Source: Pilimelia terevasa (lineage in GTDB: Bacteria > Actinomycetota > Actinomycetes > Mycobacteriales > Micromonosporaceae). From it: a DNA stretch of 64,000 nt. Made by a program: the position numbers and the translations under genes. Below the pieces are notes generated by a model, which saw only the letters and a program-made list of their open reading frames with translations, did no database searches and was not told the DNA's origin. Shown in pieces: positions 1 through 7,835 of the stretch. The stretch is taken from contig NZ_BMQC01000004.1 in assembly GCF_014647915.1 (NCBI RefSeq), positions 277,547-341,546 on the forward strand, read 5' to 3'. Position 1 is the stretch's first letter. Each line of letters begins with the position of its first letter.

Positions 1-566
1 GCCGGGGGAACCGGCGCCGCGCCCCGCTCGCGCAGCGCGTCGATCACGGGGTTGCCGACGACGAACACCCGCTCGTCCTCCACCCCCTCAGCCGCCAGGA
101 ACGCCGCCGCCTGGCGGGTCGGCGCGAAGTGCACCTGCGCCGTGGCGGCCGCCACCCGGCGGTTGACCTCCTCGACGCTGCGCTGGTTGAAGCTGCGCAG
201 CCCCGCCTCCAGGTGCCCGAACGGCACGCCGAGCCCGCGGGCGGCCAGCGCGTACGCCGGCACCGTGGCCGTGTCGCCCAGCGCCAGGACCAGGTCCGGC
301 CGCACCCGCGCGACCGTGGCGACCGCGCCGGCCGTCAGGGCGCCGAGCCGGGCGGCCTGGTCGTGGGCCGGCAGGGTCAGCGCGATGTCGACCGGCAGGC
401 CCAGCTCGGCGTACCGGGCGGCGCCCAGCTCCGCGCTCGCGTGCTGGCCGGTGTCCACGGTGGTCACCGCGTGGCCGGCGGCCCGCAGCGCCCGGACCAC
501 CGGTGCCAGCTTGATGATCTCCGGCCGCGTGCCGCACGGCACGAGGACCCGCCGCCGCGCGCTCAC
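1..566 (-). CDS. UDP-N-acetylglucosamine 2-epimerase family protein, 3' end outside window
   Basis: Non-hydrolysing UDP-GlcNAc 2-epimerase of the WecB/MnaA type, which interconverts UDP-GlcNAc and UDP-ManNAc in the cytoplasm for surface glycans. Only the first 188 residues lie in the window. Family marks read directly: GTRPEIIK at residues 12-19, HLEAGLRS at 118-125, EEVNRRV at 132-138 and GNPVIDAL at 171-178. The start is GTG at 566, overlapping the stop of the upstream exosortase-type gene as GTGA, so translation is coupled. It is the last visible gene of a five-gene operon, where it probably supplies or modifies the sugar used by the GT2 enzyme. The exact nucleotide-sugar substrate is not proven; a related epimerase of the same fold remains possible. 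Confidence 0.88.
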   Translation of the reverse strand, partial: MSARRRVLVPCGTRPEIIKLAPVVRALRAAGHAVTTVDTGQHASAELGAARYAELGLPVDIALTLPAHDQAARLGALTAGAVATVARVRPDLVLALGDTATVPAYALAARGLGVPFGHLEAGLRSFNQRSVEEVNRRVAAATAQVHFAPTRQAAAFLAAEGVEDERVFVVGNPVIDALRERGAAPVPP

Positions 567-2608
567 GCCGTGCCCGCCAGGCGCAGCGGGTCGGCCACGG
601 CGCCGCCGTCGGCGCCGACGTACACCTCGCTGAAGTGCCGCGCCATCCGCACGCCCGCGTCGAAGCTGAGCCGCGGCAGGTCGGCCGCGGGGTCCAGGAT
701 GCCGGCCAGGTAGGTGCCGACGACGTCCGCGCCGGCCGCCAGGGTCAGCGGCAGGCCGCCGGAGAACCGCGGGTTGACCTCGACGACCGTCACGGTCACC
801 GCGGCGTCCGGGTTGACCGACAGCGGGGCGGCGTCGGCGACGAAGCCCTGCACGTTGGCCGGCCCGGTGAGGCCGACCGCCCGCACGGTCGCGGCCACGA
901 CGGAGGTCACCGCGGTCGAGTCGAACGTCGTCCCGCGCACCGAGATGCCGGCCTTGGTCTCGTCGCGCCAGCGCGGCACGCAGGTCAGCATCGCGCCGTC
1001 GCGGCCCACCAGCACGTCGGCGGTGAACTCGCGCCCGGCCAGCCGGGTCTGCGCGATGGCCCCGGGCACCCGGCCCATCGCCTCGGCGAGTGCCGCGGCC
1101 GTGTCCACGGCGACGACGTCGCGGCTGCCGCGGCCGTGCGCCGGCTTCACGATCCAGGGGCCGGGCAGCTCGGCGGCCCGCGCCGGGTCGGCGGTGGTCT
1201 GCGGGTGCGGCACACCGGCGGCGTGCAGGGCCGCGGCGAACGCCACCTTGTCCAGGCAGGCGGCCGACGCGGCCGGGTCCGGCAGCCAGGTCCGGCAGCC
1301 CAGTCCGGCCAGGGTGCCGGTGAGCGGCTCCAGCGCGGCGTACTCCTCGGCGACGGTGCAGACCAGGGCGTCCGGCCGGTGCGTGGTGACGATCTCCACC
1401 AGCCGCGCGCCGTACCCCGGCTCGTCGGCCCGGGGCAGTACCTCACCGGCGCTGGCCAGCCGCAGCCCGACCGCGTCGGGGCTGGCGTCCAGCGCCAGCA
1501 CCCGGTGCCCGGCCGCGCGTAGCGCCCGGATCACGGCCACGCCGGCGGGTCCGCCGGCACCGGTGACGGCGACGGTGTGCCCGTCGGCGCGGTCGCCGGT
1601 CGACCCCTCGGGCGCGCGCATCAGCCACGCCCGCGCCCACAGCCGCAGCGCGGTGACCTGCGGGCGGGTGACCGGCTCCCACTGCCGGGCGGCGACGGCC
1701 GCGGCGAGGGCGTCGAGGACCACCGGGTCGGTCTCGTGGGTGGCCACCGCCAGCAGCGTGGCGGTGTGCACGCCCAGGCCCTTGGCGGCGAGCGCCGCGA
1801 TCTGGTTGGCCCGCGCCTGCGGGCCGAGGTGGCCCAGCCGGTAGTCGACCCGGTTGCGCTCGCGGCGGGCGCCCAGCCGGCGGGAGATCGGCGCCGGTAC
1901 GAGGAAGCGGTGGACGAACGAGATGAGCCGGTACTTGCCCGGGCGGGCGGCGGCGGCCAGGCCGTCGTCGCGGTAGCCCAGGCCGGGGCGGGCCCACGCG
2001 TCGGGGCGGTTGGCGGTGTGCCGGCCGGCGCGGTCCTGTTCGGCGCGCTCGGCGCTGTGCATCGTGATGGTGATCAAGATGAGGAGTCCGATCAGCGTGT
2101 AGACGAAGTTGAACAGCGCACCGACCCAGTCGTGGAACAGGATCAGCGCCCCGTCGCCGTACCAGACGCCGGCGAGCAGGGAGGCGATGAGGCGGGCCTG
2201 GTTGGCGCCGACCACCCACAGCGCGGCCGCGCCGAGGCCGGGCAGCGCGTGCGGGCGGCGGCGCAGCAGGAACACCGCGAGCGCGCCGATGGCCAGCAGG
2301 CTGGCCAGGGCGGAGCAGGAGGGCGTGAGGACGGCGAGCATCGTGGCGCCGTCGGGCCCGAAGACCAGGAAGGTGTCGTCGAAGGGGGCCGCCACCCGCC
2401 GCTCGCCGCCGAGGGTCAGCAGCAGCATCACCAGCCGGACCTCGACGTGCCGGGCCGGGTCGACGAGCAGCAGGAAGCCGCCGTAGCACCACGTGACGGC
2501 ACCGACGATCTCGTACAGCACGGTGCGGCGCCGGGCGATCGCGCCCGGCCGGCGGCGGTCGGCGCGGATCCGGCGGACGAGCCGCCCCTCGGCGACGGCG
2601 GCGCTCAC
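563..2608 (-). CDS. Exosortase/archaeosortase-like membrane domain fused to an ATP-grasp enzyme
   Basis: A 681-residue two-part protein. Residues 30-185 are strongly hydrophobic and carry the exosortase/archaeosortase pattern: Cys98 in TPSCSALASL, Arg139 in ANQARL and His159 in FHDWVGALFN, each beside a membrane segment. These enzymes are proposed to cleave C-terminal sorting signals by a Cys-Arg-His mechanism. A soluble linker (190-340) leads to an ATP-grasp unit (about 345-665), with a nucleotide-fold start (HTVAVTGAGGPAG), a Lys-containing ATP loop (WIVKPAHGRGSR) and a late VVEVNPRFSGG metal/ATP motif, like carbamoyl-phosphate-synthase-type ligases. The frame is open throughout, so it is a real fusion as sequenced. 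The GTG start at 2608 overlaps the GT2 stop and this gene overlaps the epimerase. Family assignment is by motif; the ligase substrate is unknown. Confidence 0.78.
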   Translation of the reverse strand: MSAAVAEGRLVRRIRADRRRPGAIARRRTVLYEIVGAVTWCYGGFLLLVDPARHVEVRLVMLLLTLGGERRVAAPFDDTFLVFGPDGATMLAVLTPSCSALASLLAIGALAVFLLRRRPHALPGLGAAALWVVGANQARLIASLLAGVWYGDGALILFHDWVGALFNFVYTLIGLLILITITMHSAERAEQDRAGRHTANRPDAWARPGLGYRDDGLAAAARPGKYRLISFVHRFLVPAPISRRLGARRERNRVDYRLGHLGPQARANQIAALAAKGLGVHTATLLAVATHETDPVVLDALAAAVAARQWEPVTRPQVTALRLWARAWLMRAPEGSTGDRADGHTVAVTGAGGPAGVAVIRALRAAGHRVLALDASPDAVGLRLASAGEVLPRADEPGYGARLVEIVTTHRPDALVCTVAEEYAALEPLTGTLAGLGCRTWLPDPAASAACLDKVAFAAALHAAGVPHPQTTADPARAAELPGPWIVKPAHGRGSRDVVAVDTAAALAEAMGRVPGAIAQTRLAGREFTADVLVGRDGAMLTCVPRWRDETKAGISVRGTTFDSTAVTSVVAATVRAVGLTGPANVQGFVADAAPLSVNPDAAVTVTVVEVNPRFSGGLPLTLAAGADVVGTYLAGILDPAADLPRLSFDAGVRMARHFSEVYVGADGGAVADPLRLAGTA

Positions 2609-4023
2609 GCCGCGACCTTCGGCGCCGGGCGGGTGGCCGCGGTCCGCCGGGCGAACGTCGCCGGCCGCTGCGGCGCCGCCTCGGCCGCCGTGCCGACCGA
2701 GCCGGACCGGGCGGTCTTGGCCCAGCTCAGCCGCTTGCCGATCATGCCGTCGAGGTAGGCATGGGTGGCGGTCAGGATGGACAGCCCGAACGCCGGCAGG
2801 AACGCCACGAGCTGCCAGGCCGCCCGCCGCTCCACCCGGCCGACGACGAGGCCGACGGCCAGCTCGGCGAACGGGCCGGCGAACAGCAGCGCCGACAGCG
2901 GGAGCAGCCCGACGACTGCCTGTCCGCCGACGCCGAAGGCGCGCAGCAGGGTCAACCCGAGGCCGAGCCCGCACAGGACCGGCACGTGGTACACCCACAG
3001 GAACATGACCGTCTCGATCTTGTCCACGAGGCCGAGGTGCCGGCTGCGCAGCACCGGGCGCCAGTAGTCGCGCAGGCACTTCTGGTGCCCCAGCGCCCAG
3101 CGGTGCCGCTGCTTCCAGAAGCGGCGCGTCGAGTGGACGGCCTCCTCGAAGTCCACCGCGGTCGGGTCGTAGCGCACCCGGCCGCCGGCCAGCAGGACCC
3201 GCAGCGTCAGGTCCGTGTCCTCGGTGACGGTGTCGGGGTTCCAGCCGCCCAGGGCGCGCAGGGTGCTCACCCGGACCGCGCAGTTGGCCCCGCCGTAGGC
3301 GGGCAGCTCGAACAGCGCCTGCCGCCCGTACTCGTTGACCAGGTACCCGGACAGGTAGTCGACGAAGATCGTCCCCGCCAGGGACGAGTCGGCGCCGTTG
3401 CGCACCACGCAGCGGCCCATCACCGCGCCGACGAACGGGTCCCGGAAGTGCCGGACCAGCCGGCGCAGGACGTTGCGCGCCGGCTCGTGGTCGGCGTCGA
3501 AGACGACGACGATCTCGGCGTCCACGCCGGCCAGGGCGTCGTTGAGGGCGCCGGACTTGCCGCCGCCGGCCCCCGGCGCCCGGTGCAGGACCCGCAGCCG
3601 GGGGTCGGAGGCGGCCCAGGCGTCCAGCCGCGCGGCGGTGCCGTCCTCGGAGGCGTCGTCGACGACGACGATGGTGAGCCGGTCGCCGGGGTAGTCGAGG
3701 CCGAGCAGCGCCGACACCATGCCGTCGACCACCAGCTCCTCGTTCTTGCAGGCCACCAGGACGGCGACCGGCGGCGCGTAGGACTCCAGCCCGACCCCGG
3801 CGGCCTCCAGGTCGGCCTCGGCCCAGCGGGCCGCCGAGACGGCGAAGGCCAGGTGCCGGAAGAAGAACGCCAGGAACACCACGTTGAGGACGCCGGCCGC
3901 GATGCCCAGCGTCAGGTCGAACCCGATCAGCGCGAACGCCGCGAGCAGGACGAGGGCGTACACCGCGAGCGCGACCCAGTGCCGCTCGACGCGGCCCTGC
4001 GCGGCCGCGCCCCCGGCGCTCAC
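2605..4023 (-). CDS. Processive family 2 glycosyltransferase, membrane-bound
   Basis: A 472-residue GT2 enzyme of the NodC/IcaA/hyaluronan-synthase type that polymerises or transfers sugars from nucleotide-sugar donors at the inner membrane face. Two N-terminal membrane segments (about 15-60) precede the catalytic domain, with ACKNEELV, VVVDDAS, the DxD-type motif FDADHEP, TEDTDL and the product-channel motif QRHRW. Three to four C-terminal membrane segments follow (from VMFLWVYHVPVL). GTG at 4023 was chosen because it overlaps the PIG-L stop as GTGA; upstream frame sequence only shadows that gene. Next to a PIG-L deacetylase and a UDP-GlcNAc epimerase, a partly de-N-acetylated amino-sugar glycan is a reasonable inference, but the donor is unproven. 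Confidence 0.88.
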   Translation of the reverse strand: MSAGGAAAQGRVERHWVALAVYALVLLAAFALIGFDLTLGIAAGVLNVVFLAFFFRHLAFAVSAARWAEADLEAAGVGLESYAPPVAVLVACKNEELVVDGMVSALLGLDYPGDRLTIVVVDDASEDGTAARLDAWAASDPRLRVLHRAPGAGGGKSGALNDALAGVDAEIVVVFDADHEPARNVLRRLVRHFRDPFVGAVMGRCVVRNGADSSLAGTIFVDYLSGYLVNEYGRQALFELPAYGGANCAVRVSTLRALGGWNPDTVTEDTDLTLRVLLAGGRVRYDPTAVDFEEAVHSTRRFWKQRHRWALGHQKCLRDYWRPVLRSRHLGLVDKIETVMFLWVYHVPVLCGLGLGLTLLRAFGVGGQAVVGLLPLSALLFAGPFAELAVGLVVGRVERRAAWQLVAFLPAFGLSILTATHAYLDGMIGKRLSWAKTARSGSVGTAAEAAPQRPATFARRTAATRPAPKVAA

Positions 4024-4697
4024 CACGGCGGGGCGGCCGACTGGCCGGGGGCCACCGCGACGCGCCCCGGCGCGGCGGCCGGGATCCGGCCCAGGTCCCA
4101 GACGAACCGGGCCGGGGTGAACGCCTCGGCGTACCGGATCCGGGCCTGCGCCCCGAAGTAGCGGGCCGCCGCGGCGACCACCTCGGGGTCCACCATCGCC
4201 GAGCCGTGGACCTGGCTGCGGTGGCAGGCGAGCGCGGCGAGCTTGCGGTCGAGGTGGGCGGCGACGTCGACGTAGACCGACGGCCGGAACGCCAGCGTCG
4301 ACGGGCTCTGGTAGTGCAGCACCCGGGGTCCGCGGCGCGCGGCCGACACGGTGGCGGCCGCCACGGCGCGGTGGTCCTGGTGCGAGTCCTCGGGCGCGTG
4401 CACGTACACGACGTCGGCGGCGACCGCCTCGATGACCTGCTCGACGGACGAGACGGTGCCGGCGTCCGCGGTGATGGCGCAGTCGACCGCGTGGCCCCAC
4501 AGCAGGACGGCGCCGAGCTGCGCGGCGGCCTCCTCCTGCTCCTGGGCGCGCTCGGCCACCGAGCCGGGGCCGTTCTGCCCGCCGGTGAGTACGAGCATCG
4601 TCACGGCGTCGCCGGCCGCGCGGTGGGCGGCCAGGGCGCCGCCGCAGCCCAGTTCGATGTCGTCGGGGTGCGCGCCGACGGCCAGCACGCTGTACAT
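4020..4697 (-). CDS. PIG-L family deacetylase
   Basis: A 225-residue zinc-dependent de-N-acetylase of the PIG-L/LmbE fold. The metal motif AHPDDIELG is at residues 9-17 and the second motif HQDHRAV follows SPEDS-type sequence near residue 103. Known members deacetylate GlcNAc-containing lipids, mycothiol precursors, antibiotics or glycans. ATG at 4697 overlaps the stop of the small surface protein as ATGA, and its own stop overlaps the GT2 start, so it sits inside a coupled operon. No signal peptide is seen, so it should act in the cytoplasm on a nucleotide sugar, lipid-linked sugar or small glycoside made with the neighbouring enzymes. Confidence 0.9.
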   Translation of the reverse strand: MYSVLAVGAHPDDIELGCGGALAAHRAAGDAVTMLVLTGGQNGPGSVAERAQEQEEAAAQLGAVLLWGHAVDCAITADAGTVSSVEQVIEAVAADVVYVHAPEDSHQDHRAVAAATVSAARRGPRVLHYQSPSTLAFRPSVYVDVAAHLDRKLAALACHRSQVHGSAMVDPEVVAAAARYFGAQARIRYAEAFTPARFVWDLGRIPAAAPGRVAVAPGQSAAPPW

Positions 4698-5200
4698 CAG
4701 GCCCGCCGGCGGCGCAGGGCGCGCACGAGCAGCGCGGCACCGGCGATCACGGCGCTGGCGCCGAGGGCCAGGACCGGGCCGGTGCCGTTGCCGTCGGCGG
4801 GCAGGCTGACCTGGGGGCCGCAGCTACGCGAGCTGGACCGGGCGGTGGCGGTGTTGCCGTGCACCTTCCAGACCACGACGGTGTTGACCGGCACGGCGGC
4901 GGTGGTGAACGCGGCGCGGCGCGGGCCGGGGGAGAAGCGGGTCGGCTGGCTGCCGTTGAGGCCGCCGGGACTGACGATGTTGTTGGTGCCGACGGCGACA
5001 GTGACCGCGCTCGAGGAGTAGCTCGTGTAGTTGAAGACCGCGCGGTAGGTCCCGTTGACGGGCACGGTCACGCAGTCCACGGCGGGGACGACCTGGCCGA
5101 AGTGGGCCGAGGCCGGGGTGGCCGGCAGGACGAGCGCGGCGAGTACCGCGAGCGCGGCGGCGGCGTACGCCGCGCGGCGCGGCGTGGTCGAGATCGGCAC
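4697..5200 (-). CDS. Small secreted protein with C-terminal LPADG plus membrane-helix sorting-type tail
   Basis: A 167-residue protein beginning at GTG 5200, with a GGAGGG ribosome site 7 bases upstream. Residues 1-32 are a signal peptide ending in TPASA|HFG. The middle is a compact Thr/Val-rich domain with two cysteines (VDCVTV and SRSCGP) that could pair. The C-terminus has LPADG, then a hydrophobic helix (about 140-160) and the basic end RALRRRRA, the tripartite layout of sorted surface proteins. It is the first gene of the operon that encodes an exosortase-like domain, so it is the obvious candidate substrate, although LPADG also resembles a sortase motif. I recognise no functional domain; cell-surface location is inferred. 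Confidence 0.75.
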   Translation of the reverse strand: MPISTTPRRAAYAAAALAVLAALVLPATPASAHFGQVVPAVDCVTVPVNGTYRAVFNYTSYSSSAVTVAVGTNNIVSPGGLNGSQPTRFSPGPRRAAFTTAAVPVNTVVVWKVHGNTATARSSSRSCGPQVSLPADGNGTGPVLALGASAVIAGAALLVRALRRRRA

Positions 5201-5492
5201 GGCTGGCCCTCCGAAGCATCGGTCGGTCAGGCAGCACCGCGGTCACCGGTGGCCCACCCGCAGTTTCGGCGCGGGACGCCGGCGGCTGAGAAATATCGCG
5301 GTCGCGGGCGGGGGCGGCCGGCGCCCCGGCCGCGGAATCGGCGCGCGGCCGAAATTCTTTCTGGGGCCGATTAAGGACGCCCGCGCCGTTTCGGAATTGT
5401 GGGCGCGCGGGGCCGGAAAGGGAATCGGTGAATACCGCCCGGGACGGCGCACCACACGGCGTACCAGGGTCTATACATTTCTACATATAGTA

Positions 5493-5520
5493 TTGACGAA
5501 CCGCGATGCGAATGTACTGT
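5493..5520 (+). promoter_or_regulatory. Candidate housekeeping-type promoter upstream of the secreted protease
   Basis: TTGACG (5493-5498) and TACTGT (5515-5520) are separated by 16 bases and lie in an AT-rich patch (5471-5520) that stands out from the GC-rich surroundings. It reads towards the trypsin-like protease gene. The rest of 5201-5661 contains no convincing gene; it holds this promoter, the ribosome sites discussed under the protease, and presumably the leftward promoter of the sorting operon, which I could not place. Confidence 0.5.
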
Positions 5521-5661
5521 GGGGCACCCGACCTCCCCGGCCGGGCGACGCGCCGCCCGGCCAGTCCCCCCTACGCGCACCGGCCCGCGACCCACCGCCT
5601 CCGCACCTGCCTCCCGTTTCGCCTCCGAGGAGAAGGACCGCCATGTCGAGGATCCGCCGCC

Positions 5662-6417
5662 GTGCCGCGCGCACGGCAGTCCCGCCGGTCGCCCGTCGCC
5701 GGGCCCTCGCCGCGGCGGTGGTCTGACGTGGTGGCCCTCTCGCTGCTGCTCGCCGCCGCCGCCGCGGTCACCTCGTTCGCCTCGGCCGCCCACGCCCGGC
5801 TCGCCGACCCGTCGCACGGCATCGTCGGCGGCGCCGAGGTGAGCGCCCCGACGCCGTGGGCCGCGGCGGTGGGCTGGTCCCGGCCCGGGATGTGCAGCGG
5901 CTCGGTGGTGGCCCGGCAGTGGGTGCTGACCGCGGCGCACTGCCTCCTGCCCGGCGACCACACGATGACCGTCGCGGTCGGCAGCGCCGACATGGCCCAG
6001 GGCGAGGTGATCACGGTCGCCGAGAAGCACACCCGGCACGACCTGCTGCTGCTGAAGCTCGTCAGCCCGGCCACCCAGGCCGTGCCGGTGAAGCTGGCCG
6101 ACGCCGACCCGCCCGTGGGCGCCGAGAACGAGATCTTCGGCTGGGGCCGGACCAGCGCCCGGGCACCGGCCGCCGGCCGGCTGAAGGTCGCCACCGTCAA
6201 GGTGACCAGGCTCGACGCCCGGGACAACAAGGGCGGCCCCGCCATCGAGAGCGTCAAGGGCAGCGGCCACGCCCACAAGGGCGACTCCGGTGGGCCGCAG
6301 TTCTACCAGGGTGCCCAGGTCGGCGTCTGCTCGCAGGGCTACGTCGAGCGCGGCATCCAGATGTACGCCAGCGTCGCCCGCAGCCGCGAGTGGATCCGCG
6401 CGACCGCGGGCGTCTGA
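5662..6417 (+). CDS. Secreted trypsin-like serine protease
   Basis: Chymotrypsin-fold (S1) endopeptidase. With GTG 5662 as start it has 251 residues: an Arg-rich n-region, a hydrophobic core and a probable cleavage after SAAHA, then the activation-type junction IVGG at 54-57. The triad is visible: His93 in LTAAHC, Asp127 in RHDLLLLKL and Ser209 in GDSGGP. The chosen start has GAGGA nine bases upstream. A second, stronger site (GAGGAGAAGGA before ATG 5643) opens a different frame that ends at TGA 5724-5726 after 27 basic residues. Either the two overlap by design, or a one-base shift separates an ATG-initiated signal peptide from the enzyme. Few cysteines are present for the family. It stands alone between a promoter and two hairpins. 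Confidence 0.85.
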   Translation: MPRARQSRRSPVAGPSPRRWSDVVALSLLLAAAAAVTSFASAAHARLADPSHGIVGGAEVSAPTPWAAAVGWSRPGMCSGSVVARQWVLTAAHCLLPGDHTMTVAVGSADMAQGEVITVAEKHTRHDLLLLKLVSPATQAVPVKLADADPPVGAENEIFGWGRTSARAPAAGRLKVATVKVTRLDARDNKGGPAIESVKGSGHAHKGDSGGPQFYQGAQVGVCSQGYVERGIQMYASVARSREWIRATAGV

Positions 6418-6464
6418 GCGGGCACCAGGGCCGGGTGCCGGACGCGCCACCTCGGCACGGTGGT

Positions 6465-6532
6465 GCGGCCGTCTGTTGCGGAGACGGCCGCGACGCCGGG
6501 AGTGCCCGACACCGGTCGGCGCTCCCGGCGTC
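6465..6532. terminator. Two tandem hairpins between convergent genes
   Basis: First stem GCGGCCGTCT/AGACGGCCGC (6465-6474 with 6482-6491, 7-base loop). Second stem GACGCCGGGAG/CTCCCGGCGTC (6492-6502 with 6522-6532). Both are perfect. They lie 47 bases after the protease stop and 56 bases beyond the end of the facing gene, so they probably terminate transcription from both sides; no T-tract is present. Confidence 0.7.
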
Positions 6533-6587
6533 TCGCGTCGGCGGGCGACCCGGGCGGTCCGCCGGCCGGGGCGGTCCGGGCGCCGGG

Positions 6588-7508
6588 TCAGACGCGCAGG
6601 ACGCTGCGCCGACGCGCGGGCATCCGCGGGTTGACCATCTGGCGGCGGCTGTTGCGGCCCGGGTTCCCGTACTCCTCGAAGTCCTCCGGGTAGCCCAGGC
6701 CCCGGCGCGCGGCGGCCGTCATCCGGTCCCGGGCGGGGTAGGGGATCTCGACCTTGGCCCGGCGGCGGCGGCGGAACATCCGCACCAGCAGGCCGGTGCT
6801 GAAGGACATGATCAGTCCACCCACGACGAACCAGACGAAGGGGAGCTGCCCGGGCAGCACCGCGGAGGCCGACCGGACCGGCGGCGCGGCGGCCGCGCCG
6901 GCGGAGTCCGCCGGTACCTGCCCGCCGTCGTCCGCCGGTACCTGTCCGGTCTCGTCCGCCGGCTGCGACCCGGCCGGCGTGACGACACCGCCGGTGATGC
7001 TGATGCTGGTGGTGTTGGCGCCGAGCCGCTGGCCCTGCTCGTCGAGGGCCTCGACCGTCAGGGTGACCAGGCCGCGCACGCTGGCGTCGGGGACGGTGAC
7101 CGCGTACCCGGCGGTGACGCTGCGCCCGCGGCAGAGCTGCCCGTCGTCGACGCGCTGGTCGGTCAGGCGCAGCGCGTCGTCGACCCGGGCCTGGTCCAGC
7201 GGCACGACGGTGCCGTTCTCGTTGCGGGTGACCTGGATGTCGGCGGGATCCAGCCCGGACGGCGTCCTGACCGCCATCGACCAGCGGATCCGCTGGCAGT
7301 CGGTCGGGCCGCCGGACTGCTGCCGGACGGTCGCGTTCATCCGTGCGGTGTCGCCGCCGGCGCGCAGGTTCGCCGGGGCCTTGCCGATGTCGACGCGCGC
7401 CAGCGGCGGCGGGGCCGCCTCGGCGGCGAGCTGGGGGGCGAGACCGGCCGCGGCCGCCGCGACCGCGCCGACGCAGAGGGAGAGGCCAACGCTACGCAGA
7501 AAGGCCAT
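6588..7508 (-). CDS. Secreted, membrane-anchored protein of unknown function
   Basis: 306 residues from ATG 7508, with AAAGGAG ideally spaced. A signal peptide ends near AAEAA at residue 31. The extracellular part (32-220) is Ig/beta-sandwich-like in composition with two cysteine positions (TDCQRI and GQLCRG) that may form a disulfide. A Pro/Ala/Gly spacer with repeated PADETGQVPADDGGQVPADS-type sequence follows, then one membrane helix and a basic cytoplasmic tail of about 60 residues beginning MFRRRRR and ending RRRSVLRV. The long tail argues against a sortase or exosortase substrate and for a simple type I membrane protein. I do not recognise a named family. It is monocistronic, ending at paired hairpins. 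Confidence 0.72.
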   Translation of the reverse strand: MAFLRSVGLSLCVGAVAAAAAGLAPQLAAEAAPPPLARVDIGKAPANLRAGGDTARMNATVRQQSGGPTDCQRIRWSMAVRTPSGLDPADIQVTRNENGTVVPLDQARVDDALRLTDQRVDDGQLCRGRSVTAGYAVTVPDASVRGLVTLTVEALDEQGQRLGANTTSISITGGVVTPAGSQPADETGQVPADDGGQVPADSAGAAAAPPVRSASAVLPGQLPFVWFVVGGLIMSFSTGLLVRMFRRRRRAKVEIPYPARDRMTAAARRGLGYPEDFEEYGNPGRNSRRQMVNPRMPARRRSVLRV

Positions 7509-7835
7509 TCGCCGCTCCTTTCGCTGGCGGGATTCGTTGCGGAGTCCACGATAGGCGGACGGGCCGCGCCGCAGTACGGGAAAGCGGGCGGCATCTTCGA
7601 TCCGGGGCGGCACCACAATTGTCCGTCCGCGTTGAACCGATGCCGGCTTGCGCCCGGTTTGCCGAGGCCGTCCGACGGTCCGCGCGGCGCGCTGAGCGCG
7701 CCGCCGACGGCGCGGTCCCGGGGTCCGGTTTCGCACCGCGGGACCCGGGGTAGGTCAGGCCCACACGCGCCCTGCCCCGGCCGCGCGGCCGGGTGCCGCC
7801 AGCCGGCCGCGCCGACCCGATCAGGAGCCCCGCCG

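Noticed and set aside
88..537. Additional leftward gene inside the epimerase region
   Set aside because: It is another frame of the epimerase gene; the GTG 566 frame carries the epimerase motifs.
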